From assembly GCF_025685645.1 (NCBI RefSeq), contig NZ_JAGSYF010000001.1, positions 372,001 through 436,000 of the forward strand: a stretch of DNA of 64,000 bases. Direction: 5' to 3'. Shown in pieces: positions 1-9,811 of the stretch (its first letter is position 1; each line of letters begins with the position of its first letter). Position numbers and translations under genes: made by a program. The DNA is from Edaphobacter bradus (lineage in GTDB: Bacteria; Acidobacteriota; Terriglobia; Terriglobales; Acidobacteriaceae). The notes beneath the pieces were generated by a model, which saw nothing but the letters and a program-made list of their open reading frames with translations, did not search any database and had not been told where the DNA came from.

Positions 1-50
1 GAGAGGTTGGGTGGTTGCCGCCTGGCCTCTGTTGTTGCGACTGTTCGCAG

Positions 51-1262
51 TCAGGGACGGGGCCGAGTGACCCAGAGCAGCGGTTGGCTGATGGGAAAGG
101 TTCGCTGAAGCGGGGGGATAGTGGTGTCGGGCGGCAGCCTTCGCCAGAGGTCAGCGTACTCGGGGCGGCTGTAAGCGCGGGCAGCGAGCAGCAGGCTTGG
201 TCGGCGAAGGGGAAGCGCGGTGAAGTAGTTCAGGTCGGCGCTGTAAGGCCAGGTGCCGCGGTCGAGCATGAAGGGATAGTGGCGCGCAATGGCAGAGCGC
301 ATACCGGGGCCATCCTGCAGGTCGTAGGTCCAGACGCTCTCAAAGCGTGTGGAGAGGAGATCGCAGGCGGCGGCGAGCATGTCAAGGTTGAAGAGCGAGT
401 TGCGATAGGGGTTGGGCGAGGCGATCTCGTGGGGAAAGGTTCCGTCGGCGAGAATCTGGGCGCGGATCGTGGTGGACTTGAACTGGTGGCGCAGTGCGGT
501 GAGCGGGGCGTCGTCTTTGGTGTTGAGGCGGGCGCAGGTGGCGGCTTGCAGGAGCCATGAAGAGCCGTGGTGGTTCTTCAAGTCGCGGGCGAGGCCGGCG
601 ATGCGCGATGTGGTGAGCCAGTTGTGATAAGTGGTGAACCATGTAGTGAGGGCGTCGAGTGTGGGCTGCGGGAGCGATTCAGACGTGGCGAGGAAAGGGA
701 TGGACTGGGCGATCTCGGCGAGGAAGACGCCTTCGACGATGCCCTCAGGCCGGCCGGTCTTCGCTGGAGGAATGATGCCTGCGTAGAGGAGCGCGGGTGT
801 CATGCTTGTCGCAGGTTCGATGAACCATGCATTCAGGTGCGTGACAGCGTGATGGGCGTAGCGGTCTTCGTGCGTGAGGACGAAGGCTGAGGTGAGTGCT
901 CCGACGGCGAGGCTGAGGTTGAGCAGAGCATCACGATGCGCGGTGAAAGCTGTAGGGTTGGGGGCTCCGCTGCGCTGGGTGTAAGGGGCTTCGGGGTTGG
1001 CGGGGTCGGGCCAGTAGTTGTCGGCTTCGGAGTAGAAGTCGTGTGGCGTGCCAGGGCTGTGTGGGCTGGGGAGAGTGGTGAGCGGAGTGGGGGACTGCGA
1101 GAGGTAGTGTTCAGCTTGAGTGAGAATGCGGTCGTGATCGATGGCGGCTACGTCGGGGTGTGCCGTTGACCGCGAAGAACCCGGTTGCTGAGCCAACAGA
1201 ATGCGTGGTGCGAGGAGAAGCGTTGCGGCCCGGGAACAGAAGACTCTGCGCGTAGTAGACAT
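51..1262 (-). CDS. Secreted alginate lyase family protein
   Basis: A 403-residue protein that probably cleaves acidic polysaccharides by beta-elimination outside the cytoplasm. The N terminus (STTRRVFCSRAATLLLAP, then ending in LLAQQ) looks like an export signal with an RRxF twin-arginine-like start. The body resembles the alginate lyase (PL5-like, PF05426) alpha/alpha toroid fold: an NYWPDP segment near residue 82, the LKNHHGSSW segment near residue 227 that matches the family's NNHG active-site region, and DGTFPHEIA followed by NSLFNLDML near residues 272-293. It is divergent from the TonB-dependent receptor gene at 1348, which would fit joint degradation and uptake. The substrate cannot be assigned; an alginate-lyase-fold enzyme acting on another uronate polymer is equally possible. 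Confidence 0.8.
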   Translation of the reverse strand: MSTTRRVFCSRAATLLLAPRILLAQQPGSSRSTAHPDVAAIDHDRILTQAEHYLSQSPTPLTTLPSPHSPGTPHDFYSEADNYWPDPANPEAPYTQRSGAPNPTAFTAHRDALLNLSLAVGALTSAFVLTHEDRYAHHAVTHLNAWFIEPATSMTPALLYAGIIPPAKTGRPEGIVEGVFLAEIAQSIPFLATSESLPQPTLDALTTWFTTYHNWLTTSRIAGLARDLKNHHGSSWLLQAATCARLNTKDDAPLTALRHQFKSTTIRAQILADGTFPHEIASPNPYRNSLFNLDMLAAACDLLSTRFESVWTYDLQDGPGMRSAIARHYPFMLDRGTWPYSADLNYFTALPLRRPSLLLAARAYSRPEYADLWRRLPPDTTIPPLQRTFPISQPLLWVTRPRP

Positions 1263-1347
1263 AACGGCTTTTGCCGGAAGGGTACCACGGAAGATTGAAG
1301 CCTGCTGGGAGTGTAGAACGTCTTAGAGACTATAGGGACGGATAGGA

Positions 1348-3585
1348 ATGCGAGTTTCTGTTGGAACAGTAGCCGTTGCTCTCGCTTGCCTCTTGTGCAG
1401 GTGTCCGCCTGTGCATGCAGCGGAGAGAGCGGTGCGTGTGTGTGTCCGCGATGAGAGTGGCGGGGCGGTCGCTGACGCCAGCGTACAGGTGCAGGGAGAC
1501 TCAGGCAGAAGAGTTGTAAGCGATGCGACTGGTTGTGCGAGTCTCACCGTGTTGGGAGAGCAGTCGAGGCTGGAGGTTGCGCACGCTGGCTTTGATGGCG
1601 TCGTACGGGCACTGGGGGATGAGGCGGAGATCGCGGTTGTGCTGCGAGTGGCTGCACGGGAGGAGGCGGTGGAGGTGACAGCCGCGCGGACTCCGCTGGC
1701 GCTGGACGCAAGCGCGAGCAGTGTGCGGACGATGTCGCCGCAGCAGCTTGAGGAGGCTCCTGCGCTGACGCTCGATGACAGGCTGCGGCAGGTGGCTGGG
1801 TTTCAGTTGTTCCGCAGAACGAGCTCGTGGGTGGCGAATCCGACGACGGAAGGGACTTCGCTGCGTGGGCTGGGTTCGACGGCGGCAAGCCGGACGCTGG
1901 TGTTGAGCGACCTGGTTCCGCTGAATGATTCCTTTGGCGGGTGGATTCACTGGAATGAGATTCCGCAGCTCGCGACGCGCGAGGTGGAGCTGATGCGCGG
2001 CGGGGCCTCGGATTTGTACGGTTCGAGCGCGATCGGTGGAGTGATCGACGTGATGACTGTGACGCCGGAGAAGTTTGGCTATGCGGTGGACCTGTCAGGC
2101 GCGAGCGAGGCGACTTCGATTCTGAATGGACTGCTTACGGCGGGAGATAGAAATTTGAGTGCGCTCGGCGCGGTGACGCTATTTCGGACGGATGGTTACA
2201 TCCTGACGGCGCCCGAGGCTCGTGGTGCGGTGGATATTCCCTCGAATGTGCACTCGCAGAGTGGGCGGGTGGAGATGCGGCACGGCGTGGGGAGCGATGG
2301 TGCGGTGTTTCTGCGGGGCAATCTGCTGAATGAGGCGCGGAGCAACGGGACTCCGTTGCAGACGAATGCAACGCGCATCTGGCGGTATGCGACCGGCGCG
2401 GACTGGACGGCGAATGAGGCAGGAAGATTTGTACTGCGGCTGCACGGGACGAATCAGGGCTACCGGCAGAGCTTCTCGTCAATTGCGTCGAATCGTGCAA
2501 CGGAGAAGCTGACGCGCTTGCAGGTGGTTCCTTCTGCGCAGATGGGCGGGGCGCTGCAGTGGGCTCGGACGTGGCGGGCGTTGACTGTGGTGGCGGGCAG
2601 CGACGTGTTGGATACGCGCGGGACTGACGATGAGACTCCGGTGAGCAACGGCGTGCATCAGGCGACGCAGAGCATCAGCGCGCGGCAGCGAGACACGGGC
2701 GTCTATGGCGAGGCGCTGTGGCAGCCGAGGACGTGGTCGATTGCGTTCTCTTCGCGGGTGGACTGGTTCAACACCTTCGACGCGAAGGCGGTCGGGGTTA
2801 AGCCGACTCCGGTGCTTCCGACGGTGGCGGAGACGATCTTCGATCCGCGGCTTGGAGTGGTGAAGCAGTTGGGAGGTGGGGTTTCGCTGACGGCTTCGGG
2901 GTTCAGGGCATTTCGCGGGCCTTCGATGAATGAGCTGTATCGAACCGGTCAGGTGGGGCAGCAGACTACGCTGGCGAATCCGAATCTGCGGTCGGAGCGG
3001 GCCACGGGGTGGGAGGCTGGCGGGCTAGTGAATGTGCGGCACCTGGGCTCTGTGCGGTCGAGCTACTTCTGGACGCAGGTGAACCGGCCAATTGCGGCGG
3101 TAACGCTCCGCTCCACTCCAACGAGCACCCTGATGCAGCGGCAGAACCTGGGGCAACTTGAGAGTCGTGGCGTGTCGCTGGAGGCGGAGATAAGACCGAT
3201 GAGCTTCCTCACCCTGACAGGAGGCTATCAATACGCGAACTCGACCGTGACGAAGTTCCAGGCGGATCCAACGCTGGTGGGGAAGTGGACCGCGCAGGTT
3301 CCGCGAAACAGCGCAACCCTGCAGGCACGGATGGAGCGGCAACGGTGGGGCGTCTTCAGCGTCGATCTGCGGACGAGCGGGCAGCAGTTCGATGATTCGG
3401 CGAATCAATTCCGATTGAATGGGTACGCACAGGTAGATCTCTACGCGGAGCACTCCTTGTGGGAGAGGCTGCGCGTCTATGGCTCAGTGCAAAATCTTGC
3501 GGATTCGAGGATAGAAGCTGGGCGCACGCCGATCCTTACGCTAGCTTCGCCGAGGATTGTGGTGTTCGGGCTGCGGTTTCATTGA
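1348..3585 (+). CDS. TonB-dependent receptor with N-terminal carboxypeptidase-like domain
   Basis: An outer-membrane receptor of 745 residues for energised uptake of an unknown ligand. It begins with a signal peptide (cleavage near VHAAE). Residues about 28-105 form a carboxypeptidase-regulatory-like beta sandwich (VRDESGGAVADASVQVQG), common in Acidobacteria and Bacteroidetes receptors. The plug domain follows (RTMSPQQLEEAPALTLDDRL, then SLRGLG, and LMRGGASDLYGSSAIGGVI). The rest is a beta barrel ending in the aromatic residue pattern IVVFGLRFH expected for outer-membrane insertion. It is shorter than the giant acidobacterial Oar-like receptors and more like a classical siderophore or vitamin receptor. 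Its divergent neighbour encodes an alginate-lyase-like enzyme, so an oligosaccharide ligand is possible but unproven. Confidence 0.85.
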   Translation: MRVSVGTVAVALACLLCRCPPVHAAERAVRVCVRDESGGAVADASVQVQGDSGRRVVSDATGCASLTVLGEQSRLEVAHAGFDGVVRALGDEAEIAVVLRVAAREEAVEVTAARTPLALDASASSVRTMSPQQLEEAPALTLDDRLRQVAGFQLFRRTSSWVANPTTEGTSLRGLGSTAASRTLVLSDLVPLNDSFGGWIHWNEIPQLATREVELMRGGASDLYGSSAIGGVIDVMTVTPEKFGYAVDLSGASEATSILNGLLTAGDRNLSALGAVTLFRTDGYILTAPEARGAVDIPSNVHSQSGRVEMRHGVGSDGAVFLRGNLLNEARSNGTPLQTNATRIWRYATGADWTANEAGRFVLRLHGTNQGYRQSFSSIASNRATEKLTRLQVVPSAQMGGALQWARTWRALTVVAGSDVLDTRGTDDETPVSNGVHQATQSISARQRDTGVYGEALWQPRTWSIAFSSRVDWFNTFDAKAVGVKPTPVLPTVAETIFDPRLGVVKQLGGGVSLTASGFRAFRGPSMNELYRTGQVGQQTTLANPNLRSERATGWEAGGLVNVRHLGSVRSSYFWTQVNRPIAAVTLRSTPTSTLMQRQNLGQLESRGVSLEAEIRPMSFLTLTGGYQYANSTVTKFQADPTLVGKWTAQVPRNSATLQARMERQRWGVFSVDLRTSGQQFDDSANQFRLNGYAQVDLYAEHSLWERLRVYGSVQNLADSRIEAGRTPILTLASPRIVVFGLRFH

Positions 3586-3875
3586 TTGGCAGTTTTCTCT
3601 GCCTGCTTACGGCCAACCCTTTTATATTCATGCGACTAACACTTGGGTGCGGTGCCGGGCGTATATGCAACTAAAGTCGTTCTAAAAATAAAGGGCTAAA
3701 GCGAGAATGGCTATCCGCTTGCTAGAGCAGAACACAGCAAACCATCGGCTGGGTACAGGGACTAGTCTTCGCAAAATAGTTGAGTAAGCGAAATTTCTTA
3801 TCGCCAGACCTAGTCCTTTGGGTTACGATGACCGCGACTCTCCCCGCCCGATGTTGGAAACGCCAGGAGACCTAC
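3586..3875. other. Intergenic region, no gene seen
   Basis: About 290 bases between the receptor gene and the lipoprotein gene. It is more A+T-rich than the neighbouring genes. I see no convincing ORF, RNA gene or strong hairpin terminator. A TTG-started upstream extension of the lipoprotein frame begins at 3780 but would place a signal peptide internally, so it was not used. The promoter of the lipoprotein gene presumably lies here. Confidence 0.4.
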
Positions 3876-4976
3876 ATGTTCGCTTTGCGTCGTGTTTCGG
3901 GACTTTTGCTCGTCGGCCTTGCTCTATCAATCGTCGGTTGCGACAACTCGGGGCTGGATTCCGTTCAGGTTACACCGGCAACTCAGACTGTGACGGTTGG
4001 TCAGACTGCGCAATTTACCGCTGTTGGGACATACGGCAGTGTGAACCACCATACGACAAAGAACCTGACGAGCGAGGTGAGTTGGGCCTCCACCGTTCCT
4101 GCTGTGGCAACCGTCAATTCTTCCGGGCTGGTAACAGCAGTGGGGTCGGGTGTAACAACGATCACGGCCAGCGCAATGGCGTACAACGGTCATGTCAGCT
4201 CCAGCGCAATCCTTACCGTGACAAGCTCAGCCGGAGGCGGGACTGGGGGGAGCGGAGGAGGCATCCTTTCGCTCACCATCATTCCGAGCGGGATTGTCTT
4301 TGGCAGCTTGACCCAGAGTGGGCAGTTTCTGGCGATTGGAACGTTCTCGAGCGCGCCGACCGTGAGGGACCTGACCAACTCGGTCAAATGGCTTACTTCC
4401 GCACCGAATGTATTCCCGGTCACAAACTACAGCAGCACGTTGACAGGGACTGGCACACAAAACGGCGGGGTCGTCAGTGCTTATGGAAGTAGCGTAGGGC
4501 CCGTAGGCGCCGTCATCACTGCGGAGGCAACCGACAGCAATGGGTCGATAGCTACCGCTACGGCAAACGTCGGCTGCCCGTTAGTTCTTCCCAATCCCAC
4601 CGCCAACCCGCCGACGCCAGGCTCGTGCAATGAGAACATCCCACAACTCCTGTCGACGCTGACGGTGTACAACGAAGGGCTGAATCCCAATACCCCAGAA
4701 GCCGGCGGCAACTGGCTGATAACTGCTCCTTCAGCCACTGGCACTCCGGCCGTTATCAATTGCGGCCCGGGCGCCGGAGCCGGCAAGTCAGTCTGCACGG
4801 CAACTTATCCCCTGGGCACCATCGTGACCTTGACTGCCCCCGCCCGAACTGGAGTCTCCTTCGGTGGATGGTCTTCCAACTGCTTCAACACCGGAACGAT
4901 CACACAAGCCGGGCCCAACACTTGCACGATCGACTTGTCGGCGAGTGACGCCACCGTGGGAGCTATCTTCAACTAA
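3876..4976 (+). CDS. Ig-like (Big_2) repeat lipoprotein
   Basis: A predicted lipoprotein of 366 residues. The ATG at 3876 was chosen because AGGAG lies at 3865-3869 and because translation from it gives a clean signal peptide with lipobox IVGC (Cys about residue 21). Residues about 25-115 form a bacterial Ig-like domain group 2 (VTPATQTVTVGQTAQF, and VATVNSSGLVTAVGSG, which is the diagnostic end of Big_2). A glycine/serine linker leads to a second, more divergent Ig-like unit (LTIIPSGIVFGSLTQSGQF). The C-terminal 90 residues carry four cysteines and a GVSFGGWSSNC segment like InlB-B-type repeats. The role is probably surface display or adhesion; no catalytic motif is visible. A strong terminator follows. 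Confidence 0.75.
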   Translation: MFALRRVSGLLLVGLALSIVGCDNSGLDSVQVTPATQTVTVGQTAQFTAVGTYGSVNHHTTKNLTSEVSWASTVPAVATVNSSGLVTAVGSGVTTITASAMAYNGHVSSSAILTVTSSAGGGTGGSGGGILSLTIIPSGIVFGSLTQSGQFLAIGTFSSAPTVRDLTNSVKWLTSAPNVFPVTNYSSTLTGTGTQNGGVVSAYGSSVGPVGAVITAEATDSNGSIATATANVGCPLVLPNPTANPPTPGSCNENIPQLLSTLTVYNEGLNPNTPEAGGNWLITAPSATGTPAVINCGPGAGAGKSVCTATYPLGTIVTLTAPARTGVSFGGWSSNCFNTGTITQAGPNTCTIDLSASDATVGAIFN

Positions 4977-4999
4977 GCAGCAACCGCAAAACATGTGAG

Positions 5000-5029
5000 A
5001 GGGGGCCGCCCTTCGGGGCGGCCTCTTTT
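5000..5029 (+). terminator. Rho-independent terminator after lipoprotein gene
   Basis: A GCCGCCC stem (5005-5011) pairs with GGGCGGC (5016-5022) across a TTCG tetraloop, extended outward by further G-C, G-T and A-T pairs, and runs into TCTTTT at 5024-5029. It lies 24 bases after the lipoprotein stop and directly before the convergent pgm stop. Confidence 0.85.
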
Positions 5030-5031
5030 GA

Positions 5032-6678
5032 TTAGCTGATGGCTTTGTTGACGAGTTGCTGGGCTTCCGTCTGGATTTGTTTGAGGTGATCGGGGCCTTT
5101 GAAGCTCTCGGCGTAGATCTTGTAGACGTCTTCGGTGCCGGAGGGGCGGGCGGCGAACCAGCCATTCTCGGTGGAGACCTTGAGGCCGCCGAGGGCAGCT
5201 TTGTTACCGGGGGCTTCAGTGAGGATGGCGGTGATGGGCTCGCCTGCGAGTTCTTTTGCTGTGACCTGAGACGGTGAGAGCTGCGACAGCTTGGCCTTTT
5301 GTTCCTTGGTGGCTGCGGCGTCGATGCGCTGGAAGACGGGCGAGCCGTACTTTGCAGTGAGTTCCTGGTAGAGCTGGCCGGGGTCTTTGCCGGTGCGTGC
5401 GGTCATCTCGGCGGCGAGGAGGCCGGGGATGAGGCCGTCCTTGTCGGTTGTCCACACCTTGCCGTCGCGGCGGAGGAACGTTGCTCCGGCGGACTCTTCA
5501 CCTACGAAGCCGAGCGAGCCGTCGACCAAGCCGTCGACGAACCACTTGAAGCCGACGGGGACTTCGAGCATGGGGCGGTTGAGGCCCTTGGCCACGCGGT
5601 CGATGATCGAGGAAGAAACGAGCGTCTTGCCGATCGCGGTCTTCGCGCCCCAGTTCGGACGGTTTGTGAAGAGATACTGGATCGAAACAGCGAGGTATTG
5701 GTTGGGGTTGAGCAGGCCGGCGGTGCGGGTGACGATGCCGTGGCGGTCGTGGTCGGTGTCGGCGGCGAAGGCCACGTCGTACTTGTCCTTGTTGGCGATC
5801 ATCGATGCCATGGCGTAGGGGCTGGAGCAGTCCATGCGGACGCGCCCGTCCCAGTCGCAGGTCATGAAGCGGAAGGTGGCGTCGACATTGCGATTGAGAA
5901 TCTCGAGCGGGAGCTTGTACTGCTCGGCGATGCGCGGCCAGTAGTGGACGCCTGCTCCTCCGAGCGGGTCGACGGCCAGCTTGAGGGAGGTCCCGCGGAG
6001 GACGTCGAAGTCGATGACGTTGGCGAGATCATTGACGTAGGCGGTGATGTAGTCGTGGCGGTAGGTCCTGTCTGCGGAGAGAGCGCGGAACCAGGAGATG
6101 CGCTTGACGTCCTTCAGTCCCGCCGCAATTAATTCATTTGCCCGGTTCTCGATCCACTTGGTGGCCGTGGTGTCGGCAGGGCCGCCGGAGGTAGGGTTGT
6201 ACTTGAAGCCGCCGTCCTCGGGAGGGTTGTGCGACGGTGTGATGACGATGCCGTCAGCGCGGTGGAGCTTCGGGTTCTGGTTGTGGGTGACGATGGCGTG
6301 GGACAGCGCGGGGGTGGGCGTGTAGCCGAGGTGCTCGTCGATCATGACCTCGATGTTGTTGGCGGCGAGGACCTCGAGCGCGGTGGTGAAGGCGGGCTCG
6401 GAGAGGGCATGGGTGTCCTTGGCGAGGAAGAGGGGCCCGAGCGTGTGCTGAGCGGCGCGGTATTCGACGATGGCCTGGGTGATAGCGGCGATGTGGTCGT
6501 CGTTGAAGCTGGCCTCGAAGGAGGCGCCGCGATGGCCGGAGGTCCCGAAGGCGACGCGCTGCGCGGGGACCGCGGGGTTGGGGTGAAGCGCGTAGTAGGC
6601 CGTGATAAGGCGGGGGAGATCGACGAGTGTGGAAGGATCAGGGAGTTGGCCGGGCTTGTTGGTCTGCTTGGTGCTCAT
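5032..6678 (-). CDS. pgm: Phosphoglucomutase, alpha-D-glucose-specific
   Basis: Interconverts glucose-1-phosphate and glucose-6-phosphate in the cytoplasm, linking glycogen, trehalose and nucleotide-sugar synthesis to glycolysis. It has 548 residues, the size of the E. coli Pgm type. The active-site phosphoserine loop is TPSHNPPEDGGFKYN (near residue 146), the metal-binding loop is AADTDHDRHGIV (near residue 305), the sugar-specificity loop is GEESAGA (near residue 393) and the C-terminal phosphate-binding loop is ARPSGTEDVYKIYAES. The N terminus has TSGHRG. The ATG at 6678 starts the family-typical N-terminal region. It is a single leftward gene convergent with the lipoprotein gene. Confidence 0.95.
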   Translation of the reverse strand: MSTKQTNKPGQLPDPSTLVDLPRLITAYYALHPNPAVPAQRVAFGTSGHRGASFEASFNDDHIAAITQAIVEYRAAQHTLGPLFLAKDTHALSEPAFTTALEVLAANNIEVMIDEHLGYTPTPALSHAIVTHNQNPKLHRADGIVITPSHNPPEDGGFKYNPTSGGPADTTATKWIENRANELIAAGLKDVKRISWFRALSADRTYRHDYITAYVNDLANVIDFDVLRGTSLKLAVDPLGGAGVHYWPRIAEQYKLPLEILNRNVDATFRFMTCDWDGRVRMDCSSPYAMASMIANKDKYDVAFAADTDHDRHGIVTRTAGLLNPNQYLAVSIQYLFTNRPNWGAKTAIGKTLVSSSIIDRVAKGLNRPMLEVPVGFKWFVDGLVDGSLGFVGEESAGATFLRRDGKVWTTDKDGLIPGLLAAEMTARTGKDPGQLYQELTAKYGSPVFQRIDAAATKEQKAKLSQLSPSQVTAKELAGEPITAILTEAPGNKAALGGLKVSTENGWFAARPSGTEDVYKIYAESFKGPDHLKQIQTEAQQLVNKAIS

Positions 6679-7000
6679 ACTCTGTGTGTCCTCTTGGATT
6701 GCTTTTCGACCTTGTAACTATAAGGGATACGGGAGGCTCGATGCGAAGCTAGACGATTGTAGTTCTTCACTCATTGAACTGTTTTGCATGGAGTTCCCGG
6801 GAGGTCGCATATAGTATCGTTGTGTCTCCGGAAATTCTGACTGAAAACGGGAATCGCTCCCAGTATTCTGTTCCCAAGAGGAAATGACTGGCCAGGGAGA
6901 GAAGGCCAGCGCAACGTGCATCGCAGAGCAGTAATCGTTGATAGGCTGCGTCTCGGAAGGTACGGCTTTGTGGGCCGGAGATGCAGGCCTGGGGAGTGGG

Positions 7001-9625
7001 ATGGGCCGGGTTCTCAGAGCACTTGGAAGAGGTGTGGGGAGATGGGTCTGGTTGGCGGCGTCGGTTGCCGCTCCCGTGCGCTGCGTGGCCCTGGAGGCGA
7101 CGCTGCTGGCCGATGCCCATGTGAACAGTGCGTTGCCAACCGTGAACAGCGGGGCGATCTCGAATCTGAATGTGGGTGGCGGATATACGACACTGGTGCA
7201 GTTTGACCTGAGCGATCTGCCTGCGGGAACGACGACGTCGCAGATCTCGCGAGCGCTGCTGCGGCTGTATTGCAATCGCGCGGACACGCCGGGGCTGGTG
7301 AGCGTGCAGCCAGTGAATGGCGCGTGGGGCGAGTACAGCGTGACCTATACGACGCTGCCGAAGCTGGGGAGCGCGGCACAGGTGGTTCAGGTGAACCAGG
7401 CCGGAGCGTATGTGACGGTGGATGTGACGGCGCTAGTACAGGCATGGATTGCGAGTCCAGCGACGAACAATGGGTTTGCCCTGACCGCCGGAACGGCGGT
7501 GGTGCAGTTTGACAGCAAGGAGAATGACCTGACGGGGCACGCTCCCGAACTGGATGTAGCGCTTGTGTCGCAGGGGCCACAAGGACCTCAGGGACCTGCA
7601 GGAGTTGCAGGACCGGCGGGCCCGCAGGGGCTGCTAGGACTTCAGGGGCTGCAAGGGCTCCAGGGCCTTAAGGGCGATACGGGAGCGGCCGGACCTCAGG
7701 GGCCGCAGGGAGTGGCCGGAGCTGCTGGCGCGACGGGGCCAGCAGGGCCACAGGGTTCGGCTGGTCCGACTGGGCCGCAAGGGCCGGCAGGGGCGACCGG
7801 GCCTGCAGGGGCTCCGGGGCTGGTGTATCAGGGAAGCTATGCTTCGACGACCAACTATGCGCTGGGCGATGTGGTGCTGTGGCAGGGTGCGAGCTGGGTC
7901 TCGCTGAGTGGGAGCAACCATGGGAATACGCCGAGCGAGAGTCCGGCGCAGTGGGGAGTTCTGACGGCGCAAGGGCCACAGGGATTGCAAGGGCCGCAGG
8001 GCTTGCAGGGAGCGGCCGGGCCACAAGGGCCGCCGGGATCGGTGGGGCCTCCTGGGGAGCGAGGGCCGCAGGGCTTGCAGGGGATTCCCGGGCAGGCCGG
8101 AGCGCAGGGGTTGACCGGCGCAACGGGACCGCAGGGCTTGCAGGGGCCGATGGGGCCGCAGGGTCCGGCGGGGCCAGTGGGGATGACGTTTCGCGGGGCA
8201 TACTCGTCGACGGTGAACTATGCGCTGGCGGATGGGGTGAGCTACAACGGCTCGGGGTATGTGTCGTTGGTGGGCGCCAATCACGGGAATACCCCTGATC
8301 AGAGTCCCGCCTACTGGGCCGTGTTTGCAACGGGAATGGCTGGGTCGCAGGGGCCGGCGGGTCCGGCTGGTGCGACGGGTGCGACAGGTGCGCAGGGGCC
8401 TGCGGGGCCGCAAGGTCCGCAGGGAGTCCAGGGGGCGACAGGGCCACAGGGACCGGCGGTGGCGAATTATGTGGGGAACTATTCTTCCACGACTAACTAT
8501 GGGCTGCACGATGCGGTGAGCTATGTAGGATCGACGTATATCTCGCTGGTGTCAGGGAACCACGGAAATACTCCGGACCAGAGCGCCGTGGCGTGGGCGT
8601 TGCTGGCGGCTCAGGGGCCGGCTGGGCCACAGGGCCCGGTGGGTGCGACGGGAGCGCAGGGGCCTGCGGGCGTAGCAGGTGCGAACGGCGCGACTGGGCC
8701 GCAAGGGCCGCCGGTGAGCTTCAGGGGAACGTGGGTTGTGGGGCAGTCGTATGTGGTGGGCGATGCTGTGGGGTATGGCGGCGGGAGCTACATCGCGATT
8801 GCGGCGAATGCGGGCAGAGAGCCGGATGTGAGTCCGGCGTACTGGGCAGTGTTGGCGCAGGCGGGGACGGCGGGCGCTGCGGGAGCGGCTGGGCCACAAG
8901 GGACGCAGGGGCCCGCTGGTGCGACGGGAGTGAGCTGGCGTGGGGCATGGACTTCCGCGATGGGATATCTGGCGAACGACGCAGTTTCATACGGGGGCAG
9001 CACATATCTGGCGTTGACTTCGAGTATGGCTTCGGAACCGGATATCAGCCCGGCTCAATGGGCGATGTTGGCACAGTCGGGTAGCGCGGGGCCGACTGGG
9101 CCTGCTGGAGCGGCAGCGACCGTGACCGTGGGAACGGTGACGACGGGCGCTGCAGGCACGGAGGCGACCGTCACGAACAGTGGAACGGCGTCCGCCGCGG
9201 TTCTAAACTTCACAATCCCTCAGGGTGCTGCAGGGTCGGGTGGCACTGGAGGCGGCGGCGGGACAAGCGGGATTCCATTTGCTTCGGTGTATCACGCAGT
9301 GTCGTTCAGCTCGAACTACTACTCGGTGAATAACTCGAGTGCGAGTTCGAGCGAAGCGGCGTCAGTTCTGACGTGGGTTCCGGCGGGGTGTGTTGCGTCG
9401 GAGCTCACGGTGTTTTCGCAGCAGTCGAACACGATTACGGTGACGTTGCGGACGGGGACGCCGGGGAGCATGGCGGACTCGGGGTTAAGTTGTTCGGCGG
9501 CTTCGAGTGGCAGTTGCAAGGCGACGGTAAGCGTGACGATTGCGGAGGGAGGCTTTGTCGATCTGAAAATCAGCGGCGCGAGCGGGACTTTGGCTGGAGT
9601 GTGGACGGCACTGGCCTGTAACTAA
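7001..9625 (+). CDS. Collagen-like surface protein with carbohydrate-binding-like modules
   Basis: A secreted modular protein of 874 residues. The ATG at 7001 gives a basic N terminus and a hydrophobic stretch ([16 protein letters not shown]) that can act as a signal peptide; a TTG at 6938 is upstream. Residues about 32-185 form a DNRLRE-like beta domain ([48 protein letters not shown]). Then collagen-like Gly-X-Y tracts alternate with five modules of about 45 residues resembling chitin-binding type 3 / CBM5-12 domains: three carry NHGNTP and two carry REPDVSP or SEPDISP, each ending in a Trp. The tail has a Gly-rich linker and a beta-rich C-terminal domain with cysteines. It probably forms a trimeric fibre; function is unknown. 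Confidence 0.8.
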   Translation: MGRVLRALGRGVGRWVWLAASVAAPVRCVALEATLLADAHVNSALPTVNSGAISNLNVGGGYTTLVQFDLSDLPAGTTTSQISRALLRLYCNRADTPGLVSVQPVNGAWGEYSVTYTTLPKLGSAAQVVQVNQAGAYVTVDVTALVQAWIASPATNNGFALTAGTAVVQFDSKENDLTGHAPELDVALVSQGPQGPQGPAGVAGPAGPQGLLGLQGLQGLQGLKGDTGAAGPQGPQGVAGAAGATGPAGPQGSAGPTGPQGPAGATGPAGAPGLVYQGSYASTTNYALGDVVLWQGASWVSLSGSNHGNTPSESPAQWGVLTAQGPQGLQGPQGLQGAAGPQGPPGSVGPPGERGPQGLQGIPGQAGAQGLTGATGPQGLQGPMGPQGPAGPVGMTFRGAYSSTVNYALADGVSYNGSGYVSLVGANHGNTPDQSPAYWAVFATGMAGSQGPAGPAGATGATGAQGPAGPQGPQGVQGATGPQGPAVANYVGNYSSTTNYGLHDAVSYVGSTYISLVSGNHGNTPDQSAVAWALLAAQGPAGPQGPVGATGAQGPAGVAGANGATGPQGPPVSFRGTWVVGQSYVVGDAVGYGGGSYIAIAANAGREPDVSPAYWAVLAQAGTAGAAGAAGPQGTQGPAGATGVSWRGAWTSAMGYLANDAVSYGGSTYLALTSSMASEPDISPAQWAMLAQSGSAGPTGPAGAAATVTVGTVTTGAAGTEATVTNSGTASAAVLNFTIPQGAAGSGGTGGGGGTSGIPFASVYHAVSFSSNYYSVNNSSASSSEAASVLTWVPAGCVASELTVFSQQSNTITVTLRTGTPGSMADSGLSCSAASSGSCKATVSVTIAEGGFVDLKISGASGTLAGVWTALACN

Positions 9626-9811
9626 GTTCCAGGCGAACCGAGTCCATGTGTGAAAGGTGAGTGGAATGGGACCTTTCGGTGCGAGCACACGCTGTTATCT
9701 GAGGTATTGAGGAAAATCTGAGTTTTGTCAGTAAAACAATGGAATCGCGCACGTCGGTAGCCGGTGCAAGTATGCTGGTGTGCGTTTGATTTTCATGTTT
9801 GCGAGGTTGGC

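Noticed and set aside
7560..9130. CRISPR-like array in the highly repetitive 7.6-9.1 kb stretch
   Set aside because: The repetition comes from Gly-X-Y codons and duplicated modules in a continuous reading frame; there are no unique spacers of constant length.
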